Positions 49,830 to 59,228 of a stretch of 64,000 bases of DNA are shown here, piece by piece. The DNA is from Geomobilibacter sp964432205 (GTDB lineage Bacteria > Desulfobacterota > Desulfuromonadia > Geobacterales > DSM-12255): contig CAYSMK010000010.1 in the NCBI GenBank assembly GCA_964432205.1, positions 1 to 64,000 on the forward strand. Reading direction: 5' to 3'. How positions within the stretch are numbered: the stretch's first letter is position 1; each line of letters opens with the position of its first letter. The position numbers and the translations under genes are program-made. The notes under the pieces were generated by a model, which did no database searches, was not told the origin of the DNA, and saw nothing but the letters and a program-made list of their open reading frames with translations.

Positions 49830-50660
49830 ATGGGTCCGGTTGACAGCATCATCGAAAACGCCCTGCACGAGGATATTCACACCGGAGACATTACTACCCT
49901 GGCGATTGTTGCCGGCTCACGGCCCATGCAGGGGATTTTGAAGGCCAAGGAGGAGCTGGTGCTGGCCGGAGTAAACGTTGCCGGCCGGGTCTTTCACCTC
50001 CTCGATCCTTCGGTGGCCTTTACCCCCAGGTTTAAGGACGGTGCATCGGTCAAGGCCGGCGAGGTGATTGCCGAACTGAGCGGCGAGGCTGCCCCGCTTC
50101 TGCAGGGGGAGCGGGTGGCGCTGAACCTGTTGCAGCGGATGTGCGGCGTGGCATCGTTGACTGCCCGCTACGTGGCGGCGGTGGCGGGAACCGGCGCGCG
50201 GATCGTGGATACCCGCAAGACCACGCCCGGCCTCAGATTCCTGGACAAATACGCCGTGCGGGTCGGGGGGGGGACGAACCACCGGACCGGCCTCTATGAC
50301 GGCATCCTGATCAAGGAAAACCATATCGCCGCAGCCGGTGGCATCAGCGAGGCGATTCGCCGGACCCGTGCCTATGCCCCCCACACCCTCCGGGTCGAGG
50401 TAGAGACCGAGACACTGGATCAGGTCAACGAGGCGCTGACTGCCGGCGCCGACATCATCATGCTGGACAATATGGATATCCAGGCCATGACGGAGGCGGT
50501 GCGGCTTATTGCCGGCCGGGCCCTGGTCGAGGCATCGGGCGGGGTGAACCTGGAGACCGTCCGGCGTATCGCCGAAACCGGGGTCGACATCATCTCCGTA
50601 GGTGCCCTGACCCATTCGGCCCGGGCCATGGACATCTCCATGCTCCTGGAGGAGGCATGA
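49830..50660 (+). CDS. nadC: Quinolinate phosphoribosyltransferase (decarboxylating)
   Basis: 276 residues with EDIHTGDITTLAI, ALNLLQRMCGVASLTARYV, DTRKTTPGLRFLDKYAVRVGGGTNHRTGLYDGILIKENHI and EVETETLDQVNEAL, all standard NadC motifs. Makes nicotinate mononucleotide in NAD synthesis. AAGGAG before the ATG. Overlaps birA by four bases. Confidence 0.95.
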   Translation: MGPVDSIIENALHEDIHTGDITTLAIVAGSRPMQGILKAKEELVLAGVNVAGRVFHLLDPSVAFTPRFKDGASVKAGEVIAELSGEAAPLLQGERVALNLLQRMCGVASLTARYVAAVAGTGARIVDTRKTTPGLRFLDKYAVRVGGGTNHRTGLYDGILIKENHIAAAGGISEAIRRTRAYAPHTLRVEVETETLDQVNEALTAGADIIMLDNMDIQAMTEAVRLIAGRALVEASGGVNLETVRRIAETGVDIISVGALTHSARAMDISMLLEEA

Positions 50661-51673
50661 CCAAGGCCTCCCCCAAGAGCGGCCGGTACCCGGAACGGGG
50701 TCTCCACCACGAGATCCTGACAATTTTCCACGGTCGCGGTGAGGGTGAGGTGGTTTCCGGCGAGGAGCTGTCCGGTCTCCTGCATATCTCGCGTACTGCC
50801 GTCTGGAAACATATCAAGACGCTGAAAGAGATGGGGTATGCGATCACGGCCGAGCCCTCCCGCGGCTACCGGCTGGCCGGAGCCCCGGACCTGCTGATCC
50901 CGGAAGAGGTGGGACGCGATCTTGCCGTCACCAGGCTCGGCACACGGATCGTGAGCTTCCGGGAGACCGACTCCACCAACGACGTCGCCTTTCGGCTGGC
51001 CGAGGACGGGGCCGAGGAGGGTACTGTCGTCCTGGCAGACGCCCAGACCAAGGGCAAGGGGCGCCTGGGGCGGGAATGGGCGTCGCCGCCGGCGGTCAAC
51101 CTGTACTGCTCCCTGATCCTCAGACCACCGCTTCCACCCTATGCTGCACCCCAACTCACGTTCCTTTCCGCCGTAGCCGTGGCCCGGGCCATCGAGGAGA
51201 ACTCGCGCCTGTTACCGCGGATAAAATGGCCCAACGATCTCCTGATCAATGACCGCAAGGTGGCCGGGCTCCTCAACGAGATGAGCGCCGAAACCGATCA
51301 TGTCAATTTCGTGATCCTCGGTATCGGCGTGAACCTGAACATGGCGCCGGACCAGTTTCCGACCGGGCTCCGCCATCCCGCCACCTCCCTGTTCATCGAG
51401 AGCGGTTCCCGGGTGAGTCGGACTGGCTTTGCCCGTTCGCTGCTCAAGTCCCTGGACAGTCTGTACGATACCTACCTGAAGGCCGGGGACGCTCCCGTCA
51501 GGGAAGAGTGGCTCGCCCGGAGCCGGATGGCGGGGGAGCAGGTGCGGGTGGTCCAGCAGGATGTTGAACTGGTTGGCCGGGTGACCGGTATCGACGGCTT
51601 CGGGGCGCTCCTGGTGCGGGACGACCGCGGAGAGGAGCACCGGGTGCTGTCGGGGGATGTGAAGTTAGTGTAG
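50657..51673 (+). CDS. birA: Biotin-protein ligase/biotin operon repressor
   Basis: 338 residues. N-terminal winged helix (SGEELSGLLHISRTAVWKHIKTLKEMGY) and ligase core with TDSTNDVAFRLA, TKGKGRLGREWASPP (the GRGRRGR-type loop) and IKWPNDLLINDRKVAGLL. Biotinylates carboxylases and represses bio genes. In an operon with nadC and coaX. Confidence 0.92.
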   Translation: MTKASPKSGRYPERGLHHEILTIFHGRGEGEVVSGEELSGLLHISRTAVWKHIKTLKEMGYAITAEPSRGYRLAGAPDLLIPEEVGRDLAVTRLGTRIVSFRETDSTNDVAFRLAEDGAEEGTVVLADAQTKGKGRLGREWASPPAVNLYCSLILRPPLPPYAAPQLTFLSAVAVARAIEENSRLLPRIKWPNDLLINDRKVAGLLNEMSAETDHVNFVILGIGVNLNMAPDQFPTGLRHPATSLFIESGSRVSRTGFARSLLKSLDSLYDTYLKAGDAPVREEWLARSRMAGEQVRVVQQDVELVGRVTGIDGFGALLVRDDRGEEHRVLSGDVKLV

Positions 51674-51688
51674 TTGAGGAGGTTTTCC

Positions 51689-52459
51689 GTGCTTCTAGTT
51701 ATCGACGTTGGCAACAGCAATATCGTTCTCGGCATTTACGACGAGGAGCGGTTGGTGCATGACTGGCGCATCTCCACCGACAAATCCAAGACCACCGACG
51801 AGTATGGTATCCTGATTCACGATCTGTTGCGCCTCTCCGGGATAGCAGCGGCCGACGTGACCGGGATCATTATTTCGTCGGTGGTGCCGCCGCTCACCTG
51901 GGTGCTGGAACATCTGGCCCAGCAGTATTTCAAGGTCAGGCCGCTGGTGGTGGGGCCGGGTATCAAGACCGGCATGCCGATCCAGTACGACAATCCGAAG
52001 GAGGTGGGGGCCGATCGGATCGTCAATGCGGTCGCCGCGTTCGAGAAGTACCACCGCTCCCTGATCATCGTCGACTTCGGCACGGCCACCACCTTCGACT
52101 ATGTGAATGCCCGCGGTGAATACTGTGGCGGCGCCATTGCGCCGGGACTGATGATCTCCCTGGAGGCCCTGTTCCAGCGGGCGAGCAAGCTTCCCCGGGT
52201 CGAAATCGTCAAGCCGCCGGCGGTTGTTGCCAAGAATACCGTCACCTCCATGCAGGCCGGCATCTTTTACGGCTATGTGGGGCTCGTGAACGAAATCGTC
52301 AACCGGATGAAGGCCGAAAACAAGGATCTGCCGCTGGTCATTGCCACCGGCGGCCTGGCAAGCCTCATCCGGCCGGAGTGTAAGGCCATCGATGTCATCG
52401 AGGAGTATCTGACCCTGGAGGGTCTGCGCATCCTGTACCACCGCAACCGGGAACACTAA
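51689..52459 (+). CDS. coaX: Type III pantothenate kinase
   Basis: 256 residues: VIDVGNSNIVLGIYD (phosphate loop), GPGIKTGMPIQYDNPKEVGADRIVNAVAAFEKY, VDFGTATTFDYVN and ATGGLASLI, the CoaX signature set. First step of CoA synthesis, insensitive to CoA feedback. GTG start with GAGGAGG six bases ahead. Confidence 0.93.
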   Translation: MLLVIDVGNSNIVLGIYDEERLVHDWRISTDKSKTTDEYGILIHDLLRLSGIAAADVTGIIISSVVPPLTWVLEHLAQQYFKVRPLVVGPGIKTGMPIQYDNPKEVGADRIVNAVAAFEKYHRSLIIVDFGTATTFDYVNARGEYCGGAIAPGLMISLEALFQRASKLPRVEIVKPPAVVAKNTVTSMQAGIFYGYVGLVNEIVNRMKAENKDLPLVIATGGLASLIRPECKAIDVIEEYLTLEGLRILYHRNREH

Positions 52460-52463
52460 GAAG

Positions 52464-52538
52464 CAGGTAAAGGTAGAGGTAAAGGTAAAGAAAACCGTTT
52501 CTAAGGAAGTTCTTTACCTCAATCTTTACCTTTACCTG
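52464..52538. repeat. Inverted AGGTAAAG-type repeats
   Basis: A left arm made of AGGTAAAGGTAGAGGTAAAGG units and a right arm of CTTTACCT units about 20 bases apart, able to form a long hairpin. It separates coaX from the EF-G paralogue and could act as a terminator or an REP-like element. Confidence 0.6.
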
Positions 52539-52561
52539 TTTCACACACCAAGGGGGGGAGC

Positions 52562-54652
52562 ATGGGAAAGTATGACACGGCAAAGATTCGCAATCTGGGC
52601 ATTGTAGCCCACGGCGGCGCAGGGAAGACCTCGCTGTCCGAGGCCATCCTCTTCACTACCGGCATGATCGATCGGCTCGGCCGGGTCGACGACGGCACCT
52701 CCACCATGGATTTCGAGCCCGAGGAGACCAAGCGGAAGATTTCCATCACCTCGTCACTCGACCACTGCGAATGGAACGGCCACTCCATCCATCTAGTGGA
52801 CACCCCGGGCTACGGCGACTTCATTGCCGACACCCGCGCCTGCATGCGCACCCTGGACTGTGCGGTGGTGATCCTTTCCGCCATTTCCGGGGTCAAGGTG
52901 CAGACCGAAGAGGTCTGGAACTGGGCCAACGAGTTCGAAATCCCCCGCATCGCCTTTGTCAACAAGATGGACCGGGAACGGGCCAATTTCCTGCGCGCCA
53001 TCGACGACATGGAAAAGGCGCTCAAGGCCCGTGGCGTGGCGATCCAGATGCCGCTCGGGGCTGAGGAGGCGTTCGAGGGGGTTGTTGACCTGGTGACAAT
53101 GAAGGCCTACCGGTACGAAACGGACGGCTCGGGAAACGCCACCGAGATCGAGATTCCGGCTGACCACCTGGCCGAGGCCCAGCGCCTGCGGGAGCATATG
53201 GTGGAGGTGGTGGCCGAGGCGTACGATGCCCTGACCGAAAAATACCTGGAGACCGGCGAACTGACCGAAGAGGAGATCCTGGACGGCCTGCGGGTCGGCA
53301 CCATGCGGAACACCTTCACCGCCGTTCTCTGCGGATCGTCCACCCTGAACATCGGTGTCCGGCAGCTCCTGGACGCGGTCTGCGCCTATCTTCCCTCGCC
53401 GCTGGACCGCACCAAGGCGGTCGGAACCAATCCCAAGACCGAGGCTCTGGAGGAGCGGGCGCCGGACGAGTCCGAGCCGTTTTCGGCCCTGGTCTTCAAG
53501 ACCACTTCCGACCCGTACACCGGTAAGATCACCATCTTTCGGGTCTATTCCGGCGTGCTCAATGCCGACTCTACCGTCTTCAACTCCAGCAAGGGGGTAG
53601 ACGAGCGGATCGGTCAGATCTACGAGCTGGAAGGGAAGAAACAGAAGCCCATCAAGCAGGCGGTTGCCGGCGACATCGTGGCCGTTGCCAAGCTGAAGGA
53701 GACGGTAACTGGCGATACCCTGTGCGACCCGGCCAGACCCATCGTCTACGAGCCGGCGCCACTCCTCAAGCCGGTCATTTCCTACGCCATCGAGCCCAAA
53801 ACCAAGAACGACGAGGACAAGATCCACGGCGCCCTCCACAAGATGATCGAAGAGGAGCCGACCCTGGAGTCCCATCGCGACCCCCAGACCAAGGAGTTCA
53901 TCATCTCCGGCATGGGGCAGGTCCACCTGGATGTCATCGTCGAGAAGATGAAGCGGAAGTTCAACGTGGAAGTCCTCCTCAAGACCCCGAAGGTGCCGTA
54001 TCTGGAGACCATTCGCGGCACCGCCAAGGTCCAGGGCAAGTACAAGAAGCAGTCCGGCGGGCGCGGCCAGTACGGCGACTGCTGGATCGAGATGTCGCCC
54101 ACGCAGCGGGGCGAGGGGTACGTCTTCGAGGACAAGATTGTCGGCGGGGTCATTCCCCGGCAGTACATCCCGGCGGTTGACAAGGGGATTCAGGAGGCGT
54201 GCGTCGAAGGGTTCCTCGCCGGCTATCCGGTGGTGGACTTCAAGGTGGCGCTCTACGACGGTTCGTTCCACACCGTCGATTCATCGGAGATGGCCTTCAA
54301 GGTTGCCGGTTCCATGGCCTTCAAGAAGGCAATGGAGCTCTGCAAGCCGGTGATCCTCGAGCCGATCATGAACATGAAGGTGACGGTGCCGGACGAGAAC
54401 ATGGGTGATGTCATCGGCGACATCAACTCACGCCGGGGCAAAGTGGTGGGGGTGGAGCCCAAGGCAAACTCCCAGATCATCCGGGCGGTGGTCCCGATGT
54501 CGGAGGTGCTGGCCTACTCCAACGACCTCCGCTCCATGACCAGCGACCGGGGGCTGTTCTCCATGGAGTTCTCCCATTACGAGGAGGTTCCCACCCATCT
54601 GGCCCAGAAGGTGATCGCCGAGGCCAATGGCGGTAACGGCAAGAAAGAGTAG
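52562..54652 (+). CDS. Elongation factor G-like GTPase (EF-G paralogue)
   Basis: 696 residues with full EF-G domain order. The P-loop reads AHGGAGKTSLSEA instead of the HIDAGKTT of classic EF-G, DTPGYGDF is G3 and NKMDRER is G4. The paralogue group with HGGAGKT acts in ribosome recycling or has unknown roles in other bacteria, while translocation is by the main FusA. GGGGGAG precedes the ATG. Stands alone. Confidence 0.88.
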   Translation: MGKYDTAKIRNLGIVAHGGAGKTSLSEAILFTTGMIDRLGRVDDGTSTMDFEPEETKRKISITSSLDHCEWNGHSIHLVDTPGYGDFIADTRACMRTLDCAVVILSAISGVKVQTEEVWNWANEFEIPRIAFVNKMDRERANFLRAIDDMEKALKARGVAIQMPLGAEEAFEGVVDLVTMKAYRYETDGSGNATEIEIPADHLAEAQRLREHMVEVVAEAYDALTEKYLETGELTEEEILDGLRVGTMRNTFTAVLCGSSTLNIGVRQLLDAVCAYLPSPLDRTKAVGTNPKTEALEERAPDESEPFSALVFKTTSDPYTGKITIFRVYSGVLNADSTVFNSSKGVDERIGQIYELEGKKQKPIKQAVAGDIVAVAKLKETVTGDTLCDPARPIVYEPAPLLKPVISYAIEPKTKNDEDKIHGALHKMIEEEPTLESHRDPQTKEFIISGMGQVHLDVIVEKMKRKFNVEVLLKTPKVPYLETIRGTAKVQGKYKKQSGGRGQYGDCWIEMSPTQRGEGYVFEDKIVGGVIPRQYIPAVDKGIQEACVEGFLAGYPVVDFKVALYDGSFHTVDSSEMAFKVAGSMAFKKAMELCKPVILEPIMNMKVTVPDENMGDVIGDINSRRGKVVGVEPKANSQIIRAVVPMSEVLAYSNDLRSMTSDRGLFSMEFSHYEEVPTHLAQKVIAEANGGNGKKE

Positions 54653-54660
54653 CTCGTCGA

Positions 54661-54690
54661 GCGTGCCCGGCTCATCCGGCCGGGCACGCT
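54661..54690 (+). terminator. Hairpin terminator after the EF-G paralogue
   Basis: GCGTGCCCGGC and GGCCGGGCACGC around a short loop, ten bases after the stop. The T run is poor. Confidence 0.65.
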
Positions 54691-54728
54691 GAGCACTATA
54701 TGCATAGGGATGGGAGGGTATAATTTCC

Positions 54729-55856
54729 ATGAAATTCGCCAATCAGCCGGACAATTCGGAAAAGGGGGCCGGCGGCAGGAACCAGAAGCCGCTCCTCTTG
54801 GTGCTCCTTGCCCTGGTGGCCGTTTTTGCCTACCTGTACTTTTTTACCGGCCTGATCAAGCCGCGTCAGGAGGAGCCGCCTGTGCCCCCACCGGTGGCTG
54901 AGGTGAAGAAGCCGCTGCCACCCCGGCCCGATGGAGAAAAGGGGCAGCCGGCGGAAACTGCCGTGAAGGCACCGGAAGCTGCGCCCAAAGCGGCTCCTGC
55001 CGAGCAGAAACCAAAAGGTAGCGAGCCCGCGGCGGCAGCGGGAAAGCCTCAGCCGGTACCGGCTCCCGCTCCGGCTGCCAAGGCTCCTGAAAAGGGAGCT
55101 CCGGCAAAAGCCGTTGCCCCGCCGGCGAAAGGGGCGGCAACGCCTGCGCCAGCCGGCAAGGAAGGGGTCAAACCTGCGCCTGCAACGGAAGGAAGCGGCA
55201 AGGGAAAGGCGCCGCAACAGGCAGCCCGTGGCGAGAAGGCACCTAAGGCTGCAAATGGTGCGAAGCAGACTCCGGCAACGGCTGATAAGGCGGCAAAGGC
55301 GGCAAAGAACGATACTGCAGCAGCTGCCAAGAAGGATCTTGCCGGGAAGAAGGGCGGCAAGGAGCCGGTGAAGAAGGCGGCAGGAACGGTGAAAAAGGCC
55401 GCGGTCACCCTGCTTGTTGGCGAGTTCGTGCCGGACCGCGATTTCCTCACCCTCCAGACCAGGTTGAAAAACATGGGGCTTTCGCCGCTGCACAAGACGG
55501 AGCTGAAAAAGGCGAAACCGATGAACCGCCTCTACGTGGGGGAGTACCCGAGCTACGATGCCGGTGCCGCCGAACTTGAGCGGGTCAAAAAGCTTTCGGC
55601 TGACGCCTTCTTCATCGAGGCAGGCGGCACGTACCGCGTCTATGCCGGTTCCTACTACGGCAGCAGGATGGCTGATCAGGTCAGGTCGAGGCTGGCGGCC
55701 AAAGGCGTGCCCACTACGCTCCAGAAGGCCGACATCCCGGTCACGGTGGTGCGTCTCACGGCCGGCCGCTTTGCCGACAAGGGGGCTGCTGCCGGGACGA
55801 TCAAAAAGCTGAAGGCCACCGGTCTTGACCCGGCGGTCGTTCCGCTTGTCCGCTAG
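54729..55856 (+). CDS. Membrane-anchored Ala/Pro/Lys-rich protein with SPOR-like C-terminus
   Basis: 375 residues: a cytosolic N-terminal tail, one helix (PLLLVLLALVAVFAYLYFFTG), about 200 residues of Ala/Pro/Lys low complexity, and a C-terminal ~150 with SPOR-type repeats (LLVGEFVPDRDFLTLQTRLKNMGLSPL, RLYVGEYPSYDAGAAELERVKKLSADAFFIEAGGTYRVYAGSYY). SPOR domains bind denuded peptidoglycan at septa. Heads a three-gene run with a HEAT-like protein and an MglA-like GTPase. Confidence 0.75.
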   Translation: MKFANQPDNSEKGAGGRNQKPLLLVLLALVAVFAYLYFFTGLIKPRQEEPPVPPPVAEVKKPLPPRPDGEKGQPAETAVKAPEAAPKAAPAEQKPKGSEPAAAAGKPQPVPAPAPAAKAPEKGAPAKAVAPPAKGAATPAPAGKEGVKPAPATEGSGKGKAPQQAARGEKAPKAANGAKQTPATADKAAKAAKNDTAAAAKKDLAGKKGGKEPVKKAAGTVKKAAVTLLVGEFVPDRDFLTLQTRLKNMGLSPLHKTELKKAKPMNRLYVGEYPSYDAGAAELERVKKLSADAFFIEAGGTYRVYAGSYYGSRMADQVRSRLAAKGVPTTLQKADIPVTVVRLTAGRFADKGAAAGTIKKLKATGLDPAVVPLVR

Positions 55857-55862
55857 TGCCTT

Positions 55863-56744
55863 GTGACCGTTACCGTCTCTCTGAAGATCTCGGCCGCGGC
55901 GGCCGGACTGCTGCAACCGACCGCCGACCGGCAGGAAAAGCTCCGGGCCGCCCGGGGTGAAATCCCCCTGACCCCTGCCGACCAGGCTACGGTCCTTCTC
56001 TATCTCTGCCATGACCGGGATGGCGACCTGCAGCGGACTGCCCTGCAGACCGTTGCGGCGCTGACGCCCGAACAGTTGGCAACCATGCTGGCCGAGGAGG
56101 ATCTTCATCCCCGGGTTGTGGACCTCCTGGCCCGGCGCTGCGGGCTGACCGAGGATCTGGTGACCTTGCTGCTGCACCATCCCCGGCTCGCTCCGGCGAC
56201 GGGCGACTTTCTCAGTGAGCGCTATCCTGCCTGGAGCATGGCCGAGGATCCGCTGGCCGGGGTGCCCGATGGCGAAGGCAGCGGTGACGAGTCGGAGGAG
56301 GGCGAAGAAGAACCGGTCGAAGAGGACGAGGAGTACCAGAGCAAGTACCAGCTGGCCCAGACCATGGGGACCGGCGAAAAGATCAAGCTGGCACTTACCG
56401 GCGACAAGGAGTGGCGGTCCATTTTTCTCAAGGATGCCAACAAGCTTGTTTCCTCGGCAGTCGTAAAGAATCCCCGCATGACCGACGCCGAGGTCCTCAC
56501 CGTCTGCAAGTCGACCGTACAGAACGACGAAATCATCCGCCTGATCTGCGCCAACAAGGAGTGGGTGAAGAACTACCAGATCCGGAAGGCACTTGTGGAG
56601 AACCACAAGACCCCGCTTCCCGCAGCATTGAGGTTTCTGTCAACCCTTGGTGAAAAGGACCTGGCGTTCCTGGCCAAGAGCAAGAACATCTCTTCGGTGA
56701 TCGCCACCCAGGCCCGGCGAATGCTGCTGAACAAGAAGACATAG
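55863..56744 (+). CDS. Helical-repeat protein of unknown function next to an MglA-like GTPase
   Basis: 293 residues, mostly helical (HEAT-like): LRAARGEIPLTPADQATVLLYLCHDRDGDLQRTALQTVAALTP and RRCGLTEDLVTLLLHHPRLAPATGDFL. There is an acidic linker (GDESEEGEEEPVEEDEEY), and a second helical half (KIKLALTGDKEWRSIFLKDANKLVSSAVVKNPRMTDAEVL) repeated as the GTPase-linked family does. GTG start six bases after the SPOR gene. May be an effector or scaffold of the GTPase. Confidence 0.65.
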   Translation: MTVTVSLKISAAAAGLLQPTADRQEKLRAARGEIPLTPADQATVLLYLCHDRDGDLQRTALQTVAALTPEQLATMLAEEDLHPRVVDLLARRCGLTEDLVTLLLHHPRLAPATGDFLSERYPAWSMAEDPLAGVPDGEGSGDESEEGEEEPVEEDEEYQSKYQLAQTMGTGEKIKLALTGDKEWRSIFLKDANKLVSSAVVKNPRMTDAEVLTVCKSTVQNDEIIRLICANKEWVKNYQIRKALVENHKTPLPAALRFLSTLGEKDLAFLAKSKNISSVIATQARRMLLNKKT

Positions 56745-56802
56745 CAGGAACCGGGTTCTCGGACCGAGGAACGATGAGTCTTGCAGGACAACAGGAGGAG
56801 TG

Positions 56803-57777
56803 ATGGCGCTCATCAACCATACCAAGAAGGAAATCAACGCGAAGATCGTCTACGCGGGACCCGGTGCTGCCGGCAAAGAGACAACTCTTCAGTTTATCTA
56901 CAACAAACTCAAGCCCGAGTTCCGCGGCCCGTTGAAGACTGCCAGGCTGCACGACGATACCATGCTGTTCTTCGACTTCATGCCACCGGCAGAGGGGAGT
57001 GTGCAGGGGTATAACGTACGCTTTCACCTCTACACCCTGCCGGGAGAATTGACCGACCCCCTTTCCTGGAAGATGCTCCTGAAGGGGGCAGATGGCATTG
57101 TCTTTGTGGCCGATCTTACTGCCGGTCGCCTCGGGCAGGATCGGGCCAGCCTCGATCAACTGCAGGAACTCCTGGCGGAATATGGCAAAGGGCTCACGGC
57201 CCTGCCGCTGGTGGTGCAGGCCAACAAGCGGGATAGCGTCGAAGCCGTAGGGCTCGACGAACTCCGCCAGACACTTGGTCGAGCCGCTTTACCTCTGGTT
57301 TCGGCCAGCGCCGTGAGCGGGGAGGGGGTGCTGGAGTCCCTCTTTCAGGTGGTGAAGACGGTTCTTAAGGAACTCCGGGAGAGCGGACTGACACTGGATA
57401 CTCCGCCGGAGCGGGTTGACAGTTCGACCGAGACGATCGGGGCCGCCCCCTCCATGCCGGCAGACCCGGAACCCGAGCCGATGACGGCGTGCCTTCCAAC
57501 CGCCGCTATTGTGCCCGACCCGGATGTTCCGTCTCCGGCTGTCGAGCCGTTCGAAGAGCGTTCTCCTTCACTCGATGCACTGTCGGCTGCAGCGGCCCTG
57601 GTGGTGGGAAGGCCTGCTGCACCTGCTGATACGGGCATCAGCGTCTCCTTTGCCGGTGCCCCTGTACTGCGGGGCGGCTCCGGGATAGCCATCCCGCTCC
57701 TGGTAACTGCCGGCGAGCTGGAGAAACGGATCACCCTGACCCTGTCGCTGACCGGCGATGGTGCGGCGGAGTCTTGA
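56803..57777 (+). CDS. MglA-like small GTPase with C-terminal extension
   Basis: 324 residues. The N-terminal ~190 are Ras/MglA-like: the P-loop is GPGAAGKETTLQFIYNKL, the switch II is LYTLPGE (MglA has TVPGQ) and G4 is QANKRD. The P-loop has Glu where Ser/Thr normally follows the invariant Lys, with TT one position later. The C-terminal ~130 are low complexity followed by a short beta domain (VSFAGAPVLRGGSGIAIPLLVTAGELEKRITLTLSL). Probably part of a polarity or motility switch. AGGAGG precedes the ATG. Confidence 0.78.
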   Translation: MALINHTKKEINAKIVYAGPGAAGKETTLQFIYNKLKPEFRGPLKTARLHDDTMLFFDFMPPAEGSVQGYNVRFHLYTLPGELTDPLSWKMLLKGADGIVFVADLTAGRLGQDRASLDQLQELLAEYGKGLTALPLVVQANKRDSVEAVGLDELRQTLGRAALPLVSASAVSGEGVLESLFQVVKTVLKELRESGLTLDTPPERVDSSTETIGAAPSMPADPEPEPMTACLPTAAIVPDPDVPSPAVEPFEERSPSLDALSAAAALVVGRPAAPADTGISVSFAGAPVLRGGSGIAIPLLVTAGELEKRITLTLSLTGDGAAES

Positions 57778-57778
57778 C

Positions 57779-58462
57779 GTGGGGTTGGAACTGGATCTGG
57801 TAACGGTTTTTCGCCTTGCTCTGGCGTCGGTGCTGGGTGGGCTGATCGGTCTCGAACGGGAGGTGCACGGCCGGCCGGCCGGTTTTCGGACCCATCTCCT
57901 GGTTTCCCTGGGTTCCTGCCTCTTTGTCCTGGCTTCCATCCATTTTTACCGGCTGTATGGCAATTTTGACGGCAGCGGACCGGTGGGGGTTGATCCGGGG
58001 CGGGTGGCCGCCCAGGTGGTGACCGGCATCGGCTTCCTTGGCGGTGGCGCCATTGTCAGGGACCGGGCCAACATCCGTGGCCTGACTACTGCCGCCTGCC
58101 TCTGGCTGGCGGCAGCCATCGGCCTGGCCTGCGGGGCCGGCATGTACGCAGTTCCGGGGGTGGTAACGATCATCGCCCTGGTCAGCCTGCTCCTGCTGAA
58201 AAAGGTGGAAACCATGCTGACCCGTGACAACTACCTGGAGATCAAGGTCTGGAGCTTCGACACCGAGGGACAGGTGCTCGCGGTGGAGGAGGTACTGCGT
58301 GACTGCGGTGCCTCGGTGGTGAAGCGGAGCCTGGAAAAGGACGTCACCCACGGCGAGTTTCTCCTCAGTTTTCAGATCAAGGTTGCCGGTCAGGAACTGG
58401 CCTGCGACCTGGTTGACGCCGTAGCGGCCCTGGATGGGGTGAAGAAGGTGGCCCTTGACTAA
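57779..58462 (+). CDS. MgtC/SapB family membrane protein
   Basis: 227 residues, MgtC-type: FRLALASVLGGLIGLEREVHGRPAGFRTHLLVSLGSCLFVL, then QVVTGIGFLGGGAIVRDRANIRGLTTAACLWLAAAIGLACGAG, typical of the family, and a C-terminal ACT-like soluble domain (LEIKVWSF...). The GTG start has GGAG seven bases ahead and directly follows the GTPase stop. Confidence 0.82.
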   Translation: MGLELDLVTVFRLALASVLGGLIGLEREVHGRPAGFRTHLLVSLGSCLFVLASIHFYRLYGNFDGSGPVGVDPGRVAAQVVTGIGFLGGGAIVRDRANIRGLTTAACLWLAAAIGLACGAGMYAVPGVVTIIALVSLLLLKKVETMLTRDNYLEIKVWSFDTEGQVLAVEEVLRDCGASVVKRSLEKDVTHGEFLLSFQIKVAGQELACDLVDAVAALDGVKKVALD

Positions 58463-59201
58463 CCCTGGCGGGAACAGGGAGCGATTGGACAAGCTGATGG
58501 TCGATCGGGGACTGGTCCCGTCACGGGAACGGGCCCGGGCGCTGATCATGGCCGGTCAGGTGGTGGTGGGAGACCATGTGGTGGATAAGGCCGGCCATCA
58601 GGTCCCGGTAGATATCCCGATCCGCCTGAAGGGAGAGGACATTCCCTTTGTCAGCCGGGGGGGCCTGAAGCTGGCCAAGGCGCTGGCCGAATTCGCCATT
58701 GACGTGACCGGGTCGATTGCCCTGGATGTCGGTGCCTCTACCGGAGGGTTTACCGACTGCCTCCTCCAGCATGGGGCCGGCCGGGTCTATGCGGTGGACG
58801 TGGGGTACGGCCAGTTGGCCTGGAAGCTTCGCCAGGACGGCCGGGTCATCAACCTGGAGAAGACCAACATCCGCTACCTGGAGCCGGGAACCCTGGGAGA
58901 GCGGGTCGATCTGGCGGTCATCGACGCCTCGTTCATCTCCCTGGCCAAGGTCCTGCCCAACACCCTACGGCACGTGAAGGCAGGAGGGGGGATCGTTGCC
59001 CTGATCAAACCCCAGTTCGAGGTGGGTAAGGGCGAGGTGGGTAAGGGTGGCGTGGTCCGGGACGAGGAGAAGCATCGAGCGGTGGTCCGGTCCATTGAGG
59101 AGCTCGCCCAGGGTCTCGGGCTGACCGTGTCCGGTGTCACCGACTCCCCCATTCTGGGGCCGAAGGGGAACCGCGAGTTCCTGATCTACCTGAAAAAATA
59201 G
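58455..59201 (+). CDS. TlyA-type rRNA 2'-O-methyltransferase
   Basis: 248 residues. N-terminal S4 RNA-binding domain (RLDKLMVDRGLVPSRERARALIMAGQVVV), then a FtsJ-like fold with SRGGLKLAKALAEF, ALDVGASTGGFTDCLLQ, AVDVGYGQLAW and IALIKPQFEVGK (K-D-K-E type residues). Methylates rRNA in TlyA homologues. TTG start overlaps the MgtC end by eight bases. Confidence 0.85.
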   Translation: MTNPGGNRERLDKLMVDRGLVPSRERARALIMAGQVVVGDHVVDKAGHQVPVDIPIRLKGEDIPFVSRGGLKLAKALAEFAIDVTGSIALDVGASTGGFTDCLLQHGAGRVYAVDVGYGQLAWKLRQDGRVINLEKTNIRYLEPGTLGERVDLAVIDASFISLAKVLPNTLRHVKAGGGIVALIKPQFEVGKGEVGKGGVVRDEEKHRAVVRSIEELAQGLGLTVSGVTDSPILGPKGNREFLIYLKK

Positions 59202-59228
59202 GCTGAAACAGCTCGAAGAGGAGGTACT

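Noticed and set aside
54696..56606. A 636-codon open frame on the minus strand
   Set aside because: It lies opposite the SPOR-like and helical-repeat genes; its Leu/Arg-rich translation is the complement of Ala/Pro/Lys-rich coding sequence and shows no domain.
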